A DNA stretch of 58,903 nt from an uncultured Ruthenibacterium sp. (GTDB lineage Bacteria; Bacillota; Clostridia; Oscillospirales; Ruminococcaceae): contig CAJUMH010000002.1 in NCBI GenBank assembly GCA_910587145.1, positions 11,546 through 70,448 of the forward strand, given 5' to 3'. Positions 16,628 through 25,241 of this stretch are shown here, piece after piece. A program made the position numbers and the translations under genes. The first letter of the stretch is position 1; the number at the start of each line of letters is the position of its first letter. The notes beneath the pieces were generated by a model. That model did not search any database. It was not told the origin of the DNA and saw nothing but the letters and a program-made list of their open reading frames with translations.

Positions 16628-17866
16628 ATGGCCAGAAAGAACCGTACGCCGGAAGAAAGTGCACGTCGGGAAAAAATCCGTGAGCTGCTGCAGATGGCAA
16701 ACATCGACAGCATGGATGACATCCAGAACCTGTTCAAGGAGACCATTGCCGAGTTCATGGAAGAAGGCCTGGAGGCGGAGCTGGATGAGGAGCTGGGCTA
16801 CAGCAAATACGACTACAAGAACAAGGACACAGATAACAGCCGCAACGGGCACAGCAGCAAGAGACTGCGTACCAGTTTCGGCGAGGTGGACGTGTCGGTT
16901 CCCCGAGACCGCAAGGGTGAATTTGAGCCTCAGGTACTGAAGAAGAACCAAACCAGCATTAGCCAAGACATTGAAGAGAAAATCCTGTCCATGTACGCTA
17001 AGGGGATGACGACAGGAGACATTGAAACACACATTCAGGAGATTTACGGCATTTCCGTCTCGGGCAGCACAGTCAGCCGGATCACGGACAAGATCCTGCC
17101 TGTGGCTCGTGAATGGCAGCAGCGCCCCCTGGAATCCATTTACGCCGTGGTATTTCTGGATGCCATCCACTACCATGTCCGCAGCGAAGGGCAGATCGTG
17201 AAGAAAGCAGTGTATATCGCGATTGGAGTCAACCTGGACGGAAGGAAAGATGTCCTGGGCATGTGGGTTGGTGAAAATGAGAGCGCTAAATTCTGGGCGA
17301 CTGTACTCAACAGCCTGAAAAACCGGGGCATAGAGGATATTTTCATTGCCTGCACAGACAATTTGACAGGATTTGATGCAGCCATCCACGCCACCTTTCC
17401 TCAAACCGAAATCCAGAACTGCATCATCCACCAGCTGCGTAATTCCAGCAAGTATGTGTCCTACAAGGACCTGAAGGCCCTTATGGCCGATCTGAAGGCG
17501 GTCCATTCAGCCGTAGATGAGCAGGCCGCCTTGGATGCCCTGGACGCTTTTGAGGAGCGCTGGGACAAGAAATACCCGAAAATCTCCCAATCCTGGCGGG
17601 CCAACTGGGCCAATCTCAGCACCTACTTCAAGTATCCTCAGGAGGTGCGCAGGCTGATCTACACCACCAATGCCATTGAGGGCTTTAACCGCCAGCTGCG
17701 CAAGGTGACCAAGGCCAAATCCGTGTTTCCTACCGATGACAGCCTGCTGAAAATGCTGTATTTGGCCATGATGGATATTACGAAAAAGTGGACTGGACGG
17801 CGGCAGGACTGGAGCCTGATCCACGCCCAGATGGCCATCTGCTTTGCCGAGCGTATGCCCGAGTAA
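16628..17866 (+). CDS. IS256-family transposase
   Basis: A 412-residue transposase (MULE/IS256 class). The DDE catalytic triad is readable as Asp178 in VVFLDAIHYHVR, Asp244 in ACTDNLTGF and Glu351 in TTNAIEGFNRQLR. The conserved C-x2-H position is present as NCIIHQLRNS. An acidic, helical N-terminal region with DNA-binding helices precedes the catalytic core. The ribosome binding site CAGGAGGAATT lies just upstream of ATG 16628. The frame is intact and complete, so the element could still be mobile. Base composition is lower in GC than that of the neighbouring genes. Confidence 0.95.
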   Translation: MARKNRTPEESARREKIRELLQMANIDSMDDIQNLFKETIAEFMEEGLEAELDEELGYSKYDYKNKDTDNSRNGHSSKRLRTSFGEVDVSVPRDRKGEFEPQVLKKNQTSISQDIEEKILSMYAKGMTTGDIETHIQEIYGISVSGSTVSRITDKILPVAREWQQRPLESIYAVVFLDAIHYHVRSEGQIVKKAVYIAIGVNLDGRKDVLGMWVGENESAKFWATVLNSLKNRGIEDIFIACTDNLTGFDAAIHATFPQTEIQNCIIHQLRNSSKYVSYKDLKALMADLKAVHSAVDEQAALDALDAFEERWDKKYPKISQSWRANWANLSTYFKYPQEVRRLIYTTNAIEGFNRQLRKVTKAKSVFPTDDSLLKMLYLAMMDITKKWTGRRQDWSLIHAQMAICFAERMPE

Positions 17867-18014
17867 CACCGCCGTGGCAGGATGTCAAGGGCAAGATGAA
17901 CTGCTCCTCTACCCACTTGACATCCGACCCCACCCGCGTTATGTTGTTAACATGGCAGCAGCCGGATTCCACGGCTGCCGCCCTGAATAAATTTTGCTCT
18001 ATTTGCACCCCAAA

Positions 18015-18036
18015 TGGAGTTTACACAGAATTGGGG
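18015..18036 (-). repeat. right inverted repeat of the IS256-family element
   Basis: Complement reads CCCCAATTCTGTGTAAACTC. It pairs with the left repeat around TGTGTAAAC. Confidence 0.7.
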
Positions 18037-18689
18037 ATTGACCCCTGCTCCGGGCAGAAAGCATATTCAGCCGCTCTCTTTTCGTCTCCACTGGCTGAAC
18101 TGGGGGCGGCCCTTTGGGTGCAAACCCGCGCTCACAGTTCGAGCAGCTGTCGATTCCAGCCTTGTCTCCCCAGCAAATCACGGCATTTTCTGCCCTGGCC
18201 CGCTGGACGATGGCCGGATATTCCTCGTCTCGCCACCTTTAGATACGGGAAGGCTCCTGTTTTCGGGCACGCTTGATCGGACGCTGGCAGGTCAATCCCC
18301 AGCGCCGCATATAATCCGACACACTGCCGTCTAATATCTTTTTCCGATACCTTTTCCAGACGTATGCGCACACTTTCTTCAGCGTCCATAAGCTGCCGGG
18401 AATACCGAACTCTTCTGGGCGGCGTGTTATAATCGTTTCTCGTATTTCCGCTTGCTCATCTGGTGCCAGCAGCAGATGTGTCCCCTTCTGGAACCCTCGT
18501 TTCTTCAGTTCCATGGAACTGTCTCTCTCGCTGATACGCCGTCCATATTTCGCTGGCGCGATTCTGTCGCACTCCGGTTAATTCCTCAATTTCTTTCCCG
18601 GTTCTCCCCATCTCTTTGAGGCGTACGACCTGTCGGCGTACCTGCTTGAGGTCTCCCTTACTCAATTTTCGTAAATCAATGTACTCCAT
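18037..18689 (-). pseudogene. decayed IS630-family transposase, cut by the IS256-family element
   Basis: Three pieces of one IS630-type transposase lie in order on the minus strand. The first is the N-terminal helix-turn-helix (start at 18689; LSKGDLKQVRRQVVRLKEMG). The second, in another frame from about 18514, contains GSLWTLKKVCAYVWKRYRKK and DYMRRWGLTCQRP. The third is the catalytic start WGDKAGI with RGFAPKG and VETKRERLNMLSA. A frame change lies near 18456-18514 and a TAA near 18239-18241 interrupts the second frame. The coding match stops where the IS256-family element begins, so the C-terminal half is missing. The frame change alone could be programmed, as in some IS630 members, but the stop and truncation make this non-functional. 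Confidence 0.8.
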
Positions 18690-18882
18690 GCTCTCTATTT
18701 TACCACTTCCTACATCATTTTCCCTGATTGTTTTTCAGAAGTAATATCTATTTTTTATCCCTATCTGGTTTAACCCATATTATAATGTGCTGAAATTTAA
18801 AATGTTGAATTTTCCGCTTAAAAGGCAAGGCGCGCCGGTTCGCAGACCGACGGCCGTTTTGCCGGCAAGGGAGAGGAACCGT

Positions 18883-19101
18883 ATGACGCGGACGGTACAC
18901 GGGGTGCACGCCTTGGCGGGTATGCGTGTGCGCACACTGTACCGCTGCGACGCCATCGGATTGCCGAAGCCGGCGCGCGTTACGCAGGCGGGCCGTCTGT
19001 ATGACGAAGCGGCGCCGCGGCCTCCTTGCGGGAAAAGGCGCAGCCGCAGTAATTCTGCCGGTATAAGCCGTATTGCGCCGAGAGCACAGTGCTGCGCTTG
19101 A
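18883..19101 (+). pseudogene. truncated MerR-family regulator remnant
   Basis: A 72-codon frame opens after AGAGGA. Its first 44 residues match the MerR DNA-binding N-terminus: TVHGVHALAGMRVRTLY is the helix-turn-helix, followed by CDAIGLPKPARVTQAGRLYDE as the wing. The normal RYYD after the helix reads YRCD and the GYRLYD block reads GRLYD, so even the preserved part has drifted. Beyond about 19,015 the frame has no MerR similarity and runs antisense to the 3' end of queH. The effector domain is gone. It is best read as a deletion remnant; a functional short DNA-binding protein is unlikely. Confidence 0.65.
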
Positions 19102-19627
19102 AGCCGTCCCTTTTCTTAAAATCCGAGGGCAGCCAGCGCACGCCGTATTCCTGCGCGCATTCCTCACCGATCTCGTTCAGCCACGCGGCGTTTTTGTGCG
19201 GGCTGATGGAGAGCGTTGAGGTAAAGTAATCGTATTTTCCCGCGGCCGCGGCCTGCGCGGCGCGCGCAAGGCGCAGCCGGTAGCACGCGCGGCAGCGCGC
19301 GCCGCCCTCGGGAATGGCCTCCAGCCCGCGCACGGCGGCGTAAAATTCGGCTGGGGCGTAGGGGACGACCGCCACCGAAACGGCGTTTGCCAGCGGCATC
19401 TGCGCCGCAAGGCGCTGCAGCTCCCCGGCGCGGCGCGCGTATTCCTCGGCGGAATCGATGTTGGGGTTATCGTAATGCGCCCGAATGCAGAAATGCGGCG
19501 CGAGGCTCTCCAGCACAAAGCTTGCGCACGGCGCGCAGCAGCAGTGCAGCAAAAGGCGCGGCGTATGGCCCGCCTCGCGGTGCAGCACGCGCTCCATTTC
19601 CAACTGATAATTGATCCTTGTGGCCAT
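18980..19627 (-). CDS. queH: epoxyqueuosine reductase QueH
   Basis: A 215-residue QueH (formerly DUF208), the iron-sulphur enzyme that reduces epoxyqueuosine to queuosine in tRNA, used in place of QueG. The N-terminal LLLHCCCAPCASFV gives the vicinal cysteines, RCRACYRLRL supplies the second pair, and TSTLSISPHKN and QNYCGCAFS are family blocks. A GGAGG ribosome binding site lies 8 bases before ATG 19627; the longer frame to 19705 has none. After the usual end at GCAFS there is a 16-residue tail (RKEAAAPLRHTDGPPA) that is antisense to the MerR remnant. It probably arose when a deletion joined the two genes. Confidence 0.93.
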   Translation of the reverse strand: MATRINYQLEMERVLHREAGHTPRLLLHCCCAPCASFVLESLAPHFCIRAHYDNPNIDSAEEYARRAGELQRLAAQMPLANAVSVAVVPYAPAEFYAAVRGLEAIPEGGARCRACYRLRLARAAQAAAAGKYDYFTSTLSISPHKNAAWLNEIGEECAQEYGVRWLPSDFKKRDGFKRSTVLSAQYGLYRQNYCGCAFSRKEAAAPLRHTDGPPA

Positions 19628-19771
19628 ACAAGGCGCCTCCTGTTTTTTTAGCGGCCGTACACGCGCGAATGCGCGCGGCGGAGAATCAGGCCGGGTGTTG
19701 TGCACGTTTACACCCCCGGCTGTACCATGTGCGGCAGCGCGCGGCGGCGAAAGGTGCTGCGCTTCGGATTC

Positions 19772-20953
19772 TTACCCGGCGGGGGTGACGCTGGCGCCGT
19801 CATAGGTAAGCAGCTCGCGCACCGGGGTGTATTTTCCCTGCAATGCGGCAAACAGCGCCTGTGCTTTGCCCGGGTCGGATTCATAGCTGTTGCTCCAATC
19901 GGTAAATCCGTCTTCCCCATGGGGCATGATCCATTTGCCGCTCTGCTCCATATCGGTGTTGCCCCAGCGCAGCGTGCCGTCACTTTGCCGGACAAAGCCA
20001 TAGTATTCGTCAAAGTAGCCGCCGTATCCGTCTTCACTGTACCGGCGCACAAACAGCCTGCCGCCGGATTCCACCAGCGAATAGGTCTCCACGCTGTGCG
20101 TGTTGGAACCGCCGTGGCCCACACAGCGGGGGCCGTCCGGCCCGGTTTGGTAGATCCGGAGGCCGTCGCTGTAGTAGCCGTCGCGTACCTCTGTGTAGAT
20201 TGTCAAAAGTTCGTCGCTGCCGTCCCCGTCAAAATCGATCCATTCGGTATAGACGATATTGCCGCTGCCCAAAACCTCCGCAAAGGCCGAGAGGGGGTTT
20301 GCCGGGGTAAGATCGATGCCGGTGGCTTCCAGAACGCTCTGGGCCAGCGCCTCGTCGTCGCGCACCTGTGCCCACACAAAGCCGGGCACGGCGGTAAAGC
20401 TTTGCGTTTCGATGCTGCCGTCGGCCGAAAGCACGGCCATTTCGCCGGCGGCGATCGTCGCGGTGCTTTCGCCGGCCGTGCATGCTACGCTGCCCTCCAG
20501 CAGATACACGCGCAGGGTATCGGCATCCGGCACCTCCACCCAGCCGCAGGTGCCGCGGATGCCCACCAGCATGCCGGAAGCGCGGATGTGCAGCGTCTCG
20601 TCCGGTGCCAGCGGCTCGGTGATATTGAAAAACAAATTGCCGGAAAGCACTTCGATTTCCAGAGCTTTGCCGTTTTTGGCAATTTCGATCTCGGTGCTAT
20701 TGTCCATCTTGATGAGCTTTACGCTGTCCAGATCGATCCACGCATAGCCGTTTTGCTCCGTCGCCACGCCGTAGCCGCTGTAAAGGCCCAGCGCTTCGGC
20801 GGGGGCGACGTTTTTGCCGTCTGCATCGGATACGCGCACGGCGCCCTCGTAGCGCACCAGCTTCATGGCGGTGGCGGCAGGGCCGCCGCACGAGGCGAAA
20901 AGCAGCGCGAGCAGCGCGCAAAGGGCAACGGAACGAAAGAGTTTTGCTTTCAT
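19772..20953 (-). CDS. FecR-domain lipoprotein
   Basis: A 393-residue surface lipoprotein. A short signal peptide ends in LLFASCG (lipobox cysteine near residue 21). Residues from about 30 to 165 resemble the FecR/LysM-less beta-sandwich: VRYEGAVRVSD, a DLDSVKLIKMDNSTEIEI block, GNLFFNI and SGMLVGIRGTCGWVEV. The C-terminal half has a calcium-binding-like DFDGDGSDELL repeat and an aromatic, Gly/Tyr-rich segment. The ATG at 20953 is used; AAAGGA lies about 10 bases upstream. FecR domains bind or sense at the cell surface. Here no sigma factor or TonB system is near, as expected for a Gram-positive, so the role is unknown. Confidence 0.75.
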   Translation of the reverse strand: MKAKLFRSVALCALLALLFASCGGPAATAMKLVRYEGAVRVSDADGKNVAPAEALGLYSGYGVATEQNGYAWIDLDSVKLIKMDNSTEIEIAKNGKALEIEVLSGNLFFNITEPLAPDETLHIRASGMLVGIRGTCGWVEVPDADTLRVYLLEGSVACTAGESTATIAAGEMAVLSADGSIETQSFTAVPGFVWAQVRDDEALAQSVLEATGIDLTPANPLSAFAEVLGSGNIVYTEWIDFDGDGSDELLTIYTEVRDGYYSDGLRIYQTGPDGPRCVGHGGSNTHSVETYSLVESGGRLFVRRYSEDGYGGYFDEYYGFVRQSDGTLRWGNTDMEQSGKWIMPHGEDGFTDWSNSYESDPGKAQALFAALQGKYTPVRELLTYDGASVTPAG

Positions 20954-20978
20954 GCAGGACAATTCCTTTCTTTTTATA

Positions 20979-21081
20979 AAGGAACCTCTGATTTAATCGG
21001 GTTTCACCGTTCGAAACCCCAAATTTTCAGGGATTTCCCCCGCCTCCGGCGGGGGGGATCCCAATAAAGCAGAGCTTCCTT
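20979..21081. mobile_element. MITE-like element with terminal inverted repeats
   Basis: A 103-bp segment has inverted ends of about 23 bases (18 of 23 match; both start AAGGAA-CTCTG) and an inner GC hairpin (CCCCGCC/GGCGGGG near 21047-21060). It has no coding capacity and sits 26 bases upstream of the FecR-domain lipoprotein gene. This build is typical of miniature inverted-repeat elements mobilised in trans. Confidence 0.5.
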
Positions 21082-21991
21082 AAAAATGCAGTTGCTGCGG
21101 CGGCCGCTGCTTGGATGTGTTCGGGGGAGCGCCTGTTCGTTCGCCGCCGGGGCGCTGAGCGGAAAAAGCGCTCTCAAACGGAACGGACAAATACCTTCCC
21201 GAGCAGAGCAGCGGGCAACGGCCGGATAGAACCGGATACAGAAGGTATGGGCAGGATAAAACCGCAGAAAAAATGGGAAAACGGTTCTCACAAAAATTTG
21301 AAAAAAGGTTCATTCCGTCATCAAACTTTGTTCATATCTTTTGGGTATACTAAAATCACACCGGAAGGAAAGGGCGGCCCCCAAAGAAGGCAAAGCGCGG
21401 CAGACACGCCCGACCGGGAGAATTCCGCGGTTTCGCTTCCCGATGGAACCGCCCGTAGGGCATGGGCTTTGCTTTTAGCGCAAAAACGCCCTGCGAAAAC
21501 CGGTGCCGTACAGCAAAACGGATTGTAAAAAATGGAGCGCAGAGGAAACAGCGCCGCACGCGGCGCGTTGCGGCGGGAGTGCAGGCTGCTCAGACCCGCC
21601 CGGCAGGTTCCTTTGCGAAAAACCGCGCGGGCAGAAGAAGCCTTCTGTCAAAAGTGCGGCGGCCGCAGGTTTGGCCGAAGCAGCCTTTTCAGCCGGGTCG
21701 CAGAGATGCCGCCCGGCGGCAAACGATACTCCCGCGCGGGAAGCCCCCGCGGGTTGACATAAATGACAGCAGTTGGCAGAACATACAAATTCCTCTTTTT
21801 CTATCCTTTCACGGAACGCGGCGGCGGTCGCCGGCGGCTTGAAAAAAGCCGACGGCATCTGCCGCTGCTTCCGTTTTATGGCGCGCCCCCTGCCCAGTTC
21901 CATTATAACCCAGAAGAAGGATTTGTCAAATCGTGGGCGAAAAACAGAAGATCGGGCAGCCGAGAATGGGCAAAACGCATGGATGAAAACC

Positions 21992-22083
21992 GGAAAACAC
22001 ACATCCGGCGAAGAAGAAGGCGCACGGCCGGAGAGCGGGAAAACACACATCCGGCGAAGGAAAAAGCGCACGGCTGGGGAACA
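21992..22083 (+). repeat. degenerate 46-bp direct repeat
   Basis: Two copies beginning GGAAAACACACATCCGGCGA start at 21992 and 22038. A shorter third piece containing GCACGGC follows. They lie about 100 bases upstream of the DUF896 gene. Confidence 0.7.
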
Positions 22084-22183
22084 GGAAACGCACGGCCGCA
22101 TATGGACATTTGCGGGCATTGCGGGTATAATTGAGAAAGAATCGCCAAAAGCCGAAGGCTGCATAAACGGGGAGGAAACCGCC

Positions 22184-22408
22184 ATGACACAGGAGAAAAT
22201 CGCGCGCATCAACGCCCTTGGCAAAAAGAGCCGCGCCGAGGGGCTGACAGAGGAGGAAAAGGCTGAGCAGACGCGTTTGCGGCGCGAATATCTCGATGCG
22301 ATCAAAGGCTCGCTGAGAAGCCAGCTGGACAGCATCACGGTGGTGGATGCAAACGGAAAAGAAACAAAATTGAAAGAAAAACACACAAAGCATCCGTCTG
22401 AATCATAA
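22184..22408 (+). CDS. DUF896 (YnzC-like) small protein
   Basis: A 74-residue cytosolic protein of the DUF896/YnzC family. It starts MTQEKIARINALGKKSRAEG and has GLTEEEKAEQTRLRREYLDAIKGSLR, a helical hairpin typical of the family. The charged C-terminal tail is weakly conserved. GGGGAGGAAA before ATG 22184 is a clear ribosome binding site. In Bacillus one paralogue is linked to the SOS response; the molecular role is unknown. It lies 61 bases upstream of the penicillin-binding protein gene and may share its transcript. Confidence 0.9.
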   Translation: MTQEKIARINALGKKSRAEGLTEEEKAEQTRLRREYLDAIKGSLRSQLDSITVVDANGKETKLKEKHTKHPSES

Positions 22409-22469
22409 CGAAAGGGCGCAGAGCGGGGCAAGCCGGTCCTGCGAAAAACTGGATAAAGGGGGGAGCGGG

Positions 22470-24836
22470 ATGCGGGAAAGGCCGCCGAAACGGAACATTC
22501 GATTGCCGGAGGGCTATGAACAGAAGGCGAGCCGACGGCACGCGTCCGAGCCCGGAGAGCGGCGCGCTGCCGAACCCGGGAAGCGGCCCGCTGCCTCCCG
22601 CGCGCAAAAACCGGCGCGTCTCCGGCAGCATACGCGCGCAAAGCGGGGCCGCGCCGCGCCGCAAAGCCGCCGCAGGCTGCTGCGCAGGGCACTCTGCGGC
22701 CTGTTGGCGGTGTTTTTGCTTGTGTGCGTGGGGCTGGGCGGATATCTGGCGGCGAGCACACACAACGATTTTTTGTGGCTGGAGCTGGAGCAGCTGCCGC
22801 ACCGGGATGCGACCATTTTATACGGACAGGACCGCGAGAGCGGCGAATGGGTGGAATATGCCCGCCTCGAGGCAACGCAGCAAAAGATCTGGACGCCGCT
22901 TTCCGAGATCCCCCTTGCCATGCAGCACGCGTTTGTCGCCATTGAGGACAAGCACTTTTATACGCATCACGGCGTGTCCTTCACCCGCACGGTGTACGCG
23001 GTGCTGAATGAGGCCAAAAAGATGCTCACCGGCAGCTACTTTGGCAACGGCATCAAGCAGGGCGCCTCTACCATCGACCAGCAGCTGATCAAAAATCTGA
23101 CGCGCGACGACGAAGCGAGCGGCCTTGACGGGTATCTGCGCAAGGTGCGCGAAATCTGGCGCGCGCTGTGTCTGGATGCGAAATACGATAAGGATCAGAT
23201 CATGGAGGCGTATCTGAACGTCATCAGCTTTACCGACAATACGGCGGGTGTACAGGCCGAGAGCATCAAGCTGTTCGGCAGGCCCGCGATGGAATTGTCG
23301 CTGGCGCAGTGCGCGTCCATCGCGTCTATTACAAAAAATCCCTATCGGTACGACCCGCGCTCCCATCCCGAGGAGCATCTGGCCCGGCGCAACTACATTT
23401 TGTACGAGATGTGGCAGCAGGGCTATATCGCGCAGGAGGAATACGAGGAGGCCTCGGCGCAGCCGATCGGCCTTTCTCCGGGCGACGTGCCCGTGGCCGA
23501 AACCCCAACCACCAGCTATTTTACCGATCAGGTGCTCACGGAGGTTTCGGCCGAGCTGGCCGCGCGCTATCATCTGGATAAGGACGAAACGACCAACCTT
23601 CTTTACAACGGCGGTCTGCGCATCTACACCACGGTGGATCCCGTGCTGCAGGCGGAGATGGAACGGGCGCTGGCCGAGGAGTACGAAGCCTTTTTCCCCA
23701 CAAGAGGGCTGGGTGTGCCCACGCAGGCGACGAAATACGATTCGGACGGCGCGATAGTGCGCGACGAAAACGGTGAACCCGTAAAAGAGGATGTAATCGA
23801 AACGCCGCAGGCGGCGATGGTGAGCGTCGGTTACGACGGCAGCCTGCGCGCGATGGTGGGCGGCATCGGCGAAAAGCAGGTGAGCCGCGGGCTGAACCGC
23901 GCCGCCGTGCCGCGCCAGGTGGGCAGCACGATGAAGCCCATCGGGGCGTATGCGCTGGCGCTGGAGAAAAACAGGATCCACTGGTCCACGCCGCTGCTGG
24001 ACGCGCCTGTGCGGCAGATCGAGGACGCGGCAACGGGCCAGCCGAAGGATTGGCCCGCAAACTTCAGCAAAACCTACGCCGAAAAAGATCTGCTTGTTGC
24101 AGACGCGCTGGCGCGCAGCATCAACACCGTTGCCGTGCGCGTGGGCGAGCTTGCCGGAGTGGACAGCATCTATCGCTTTGTCCAAAACAGCCTCGGCGTT
24201 TCCACGCTGACGCCCGAAGACCGGGACGCCGGGCCGATGGTGCTTGGCGCGCAGACGCGCGGCATTTCGCCCTATCAGCTGGCGGGCGCCTACCTGATGC
24301 TCGGGAACGGCGGCACCTTTACAACGCTGCACTGCTACACCAGCGTGCAGACGGGCGAGGGGCGCGAGATCGCCGCGCCCCGGCTGGAGACAAAGCAGGT
24401 GATCAGCGCGGACACGGCCTATGTGATGAACCGGCTGCTTGCCGGCGTGATGCAGGGCGACGGCACGGCGGCCGGCTACCGGGTACAGGGCGGGATGGAC
24501 AGCATCGGCAAAACGGGAACTTCATCCGACAATCGCGATTACTGGTTTGTGGGGCTGACACCCTACACGGTGACGGCCTGCTGGTACGGCTACGATTCGG
24601 GCTTTGCGCTGAACGTGCGCGGCGGCACGCACGCGCCCACCGCCGCGTGGAAGCGCGTAACGGAACGCGCGCAGCAGGGCCTGCCCACGCGGGAATTCCC
24701 CGTGGACGACACGGTAGCTGCGGCCGAATACTGCACGGTGTCCGGCGGCTTGGCCGGGCCCGGCTGCCCGGCCCGCGCTGTGGGCTATTACCGCGCGGGC
24801 CATCTGCCCGCCGCCTGCGCCGACCACGCGGCATGA
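22470..24836 (+). CDS. class A penicillin-binding protein (PBP1A type)
   Basis: A 788-residue bifunctional peptidoglycan synthase. A very basic cytoplasmic tail (residues 1-72) precedes one transmembrane helix (about 74-95). The GT51 glycosyltransferase domain has the catalytic Glu159 in IEDKHFYTHHG and GASTIDQQLIKNL near 198-210. The transpeptidase domain has the active-site Ser486 in STMK (486-489), SIN at 550-552 and KTGT at 681-684. It polymerises and cross-links cell wall outside the membrane. GASTIDQQ differs slightly from the usual GGSTITQQ. It follows the DUF896 gene closely. No sign of truncation. Confidence 0.96.
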   Translation: MRERPPKRNIRLPEGYEQKASRRHASEPGERRAAEPGKRPAASRAQKPARLRQHTRAKRGRAAPQSRRRLLRRALCGLLAVFLLVCVGLGGYLAASTHNDFLWLELEQLPHRDATILYGQDRESGEWVEYARLEATQQKIWTPLSEIPLAMQHAFVAIEDKHFYTHHGVSFTRTVYAVLNEAKKMLTGSYFGNGIKQGASTIDQQLIKNLTRDDEASGLDGYLRKVREIWRALCLDAKYDKDQIMEAYLNVISFTDNTAGVQAESIKLFGRPAMELSLAQCASIASITKNPYRYDPRSHPEEHLARRNYILYEMWQQGYIAQEEYEEASAQPIGLSPGDVPVAETPTTSYFTDQVLTEVSAELAARYHLDKDETTNLLYNGGLRIYTTVDPVLQAEMERALAEEYEAFFPTRGLGVPTQATKYDSDGAIVRDENGEPVKEDVIETPQAAMVSVGYDGSLRAMVGGIGEKQVSRGLNRAAVPRQVGSTMKPIGAYALALEKNRIHWSTPLLDAPVRQIEDAATGQPKDWPANFSKTYAEKDLLVADALARSINTVAVRVGELAGVDSIYRFVQNSLGVSTLTPEDRDAGPMVLGAQTRGISPYQLAGAYLMLGNGGTFTTLHCYTSVQTGEGREIAAPRLETKQVISADTAYVMNRLLAGVMQGDGTAAGYRVQGGMDSIGKTGTSSDNRDYWFVGLTPYTVTACWYGYDSGFALNVRGGTHAPTAAWKRVTERAQQGLPTREFPVDDTVAAAEYCTVSGGLAGPGCPARAVGYYRAGHLPAACADHAA

Positions 24837-24904
24837 CGGCTTGAAAGGCCGGGTTTGTTTTGCGCCTTTGAAAATAAATTTACGATCCAATTTCAAGCAG
24901 AATA

Positions 24905-24933
24905 TTGCGTTTTTCGCGCAGACAGAATATACT
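24905..24933 (+). promoter_or_regulatory. promoter of the RelB remnant
   Basis: TTGCGT (24905-24910) and TATACT (24928-24933) are spaced by 17 bases, about 30 bases before the antitoxin start. It could still drive the downstream yfcE-like gene. Confidence 0.65.
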
Positions 24934-24963
24934 GTAATCACCGGAAGGAAGGGAGACGGCGAT

Positions 24964-25241
24964 ATGGCCGGTTCTGCTGCAAGCATCCGTATCCGCGTGG
25001 CTTCAGACCTGAAAGCGCAGGCTGACAGACTGTTCGGGGAACTCGGCATGAATCTCACAGCAGCATTCAACACTTTTGCCCGCCATCTCTTTGTGAAGGA
25101 CGGATCCCCTTTGAGATTTCCCCCAATCAGCCCGGCAGCGAAACGGCTGCCGCCATGCCGGAGGCGGAGGGGATCGCGAAAGGCCCGGCGGTAAAAGGAT
25201 GTACCAATCCGGATGAACTGTTCGCGGATCTGAAAGCATGA
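24964..25241 (+). pseudogene. frameshifted RelB/DinJ-type antitoxin
   Basis: ATG 24964 after GGAAGGGAG opens a frame whose first 50 residues match RelB/DinJ antitoxins: ASIRIRVASDLKAQADRLFGELGMNLTAAFNTFARHL is the ribbon-helix-helix domain. The match then leaves the frame near 25,100. The next frame reads PFEISPNQPG and ends PDELFADLKA, the family's toxin-binding tail. A one-base deletion in or near GGATCCCC explains this. The open frame instead ends at 25194 with a basic artefact tail. Its restored stop (TGA 25239-25241) overlaps the ATG of the toxin remnant, the usual antitoxin-toxin arrangement. A programmed shift is possible but less likely, since the toxin is also lost. Confidence 0.75.

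Larger units (their letters stand above)
16564..18036 (+). mobile_element. IS256-family insertion sequence
   Basis: An element of about 1,473 bp bounded by imperfect inverted repeats of about 22 bp sharing the core TGTGTAAAC (left 16564-16585, right 18015-18036; about 17 of 22 positions pair). It contains one intact transposase gene. No 8-9 bp target duplication is visible at these boundaries (GAGAACAT on the left, ATTGACCC on the right), so one flank has probably been rearranged. The right side lies inside a decayed IS630 transposase gene. Confidence 0.8.
20954..22183. other. 1.2-kb gene-poor region
   Basis: No convincing gene lies between the FecR lipoprotein and the DUF896 gene. The long frames here have biased composition and no ribosome binding sites. 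Contents seen are the MITE-like element (20979-21081), a degenerate 46-bp repeat (21992-22083), small hairpins, and the DUF896 ribosome binding site. No tRNA or riboswitch was recognised. Confidence 0.6.

Noticed and set aside
21475..22875. 466-codon minus-strand frame across the gene-poor region and PBP start
   Set aside because: Overlaps the DUF896 and penicillin-binding protein genes and has low-complexity Arg/Pro/Ser content.
24841..25194. A 117-codon frame that starts before the RelB-type gene and runs to its end
   Set aside because: The N-terminal part has no ribosome binding site and the C-terminal part is a frameshift product; the real gene starts at 24964 and is broken.
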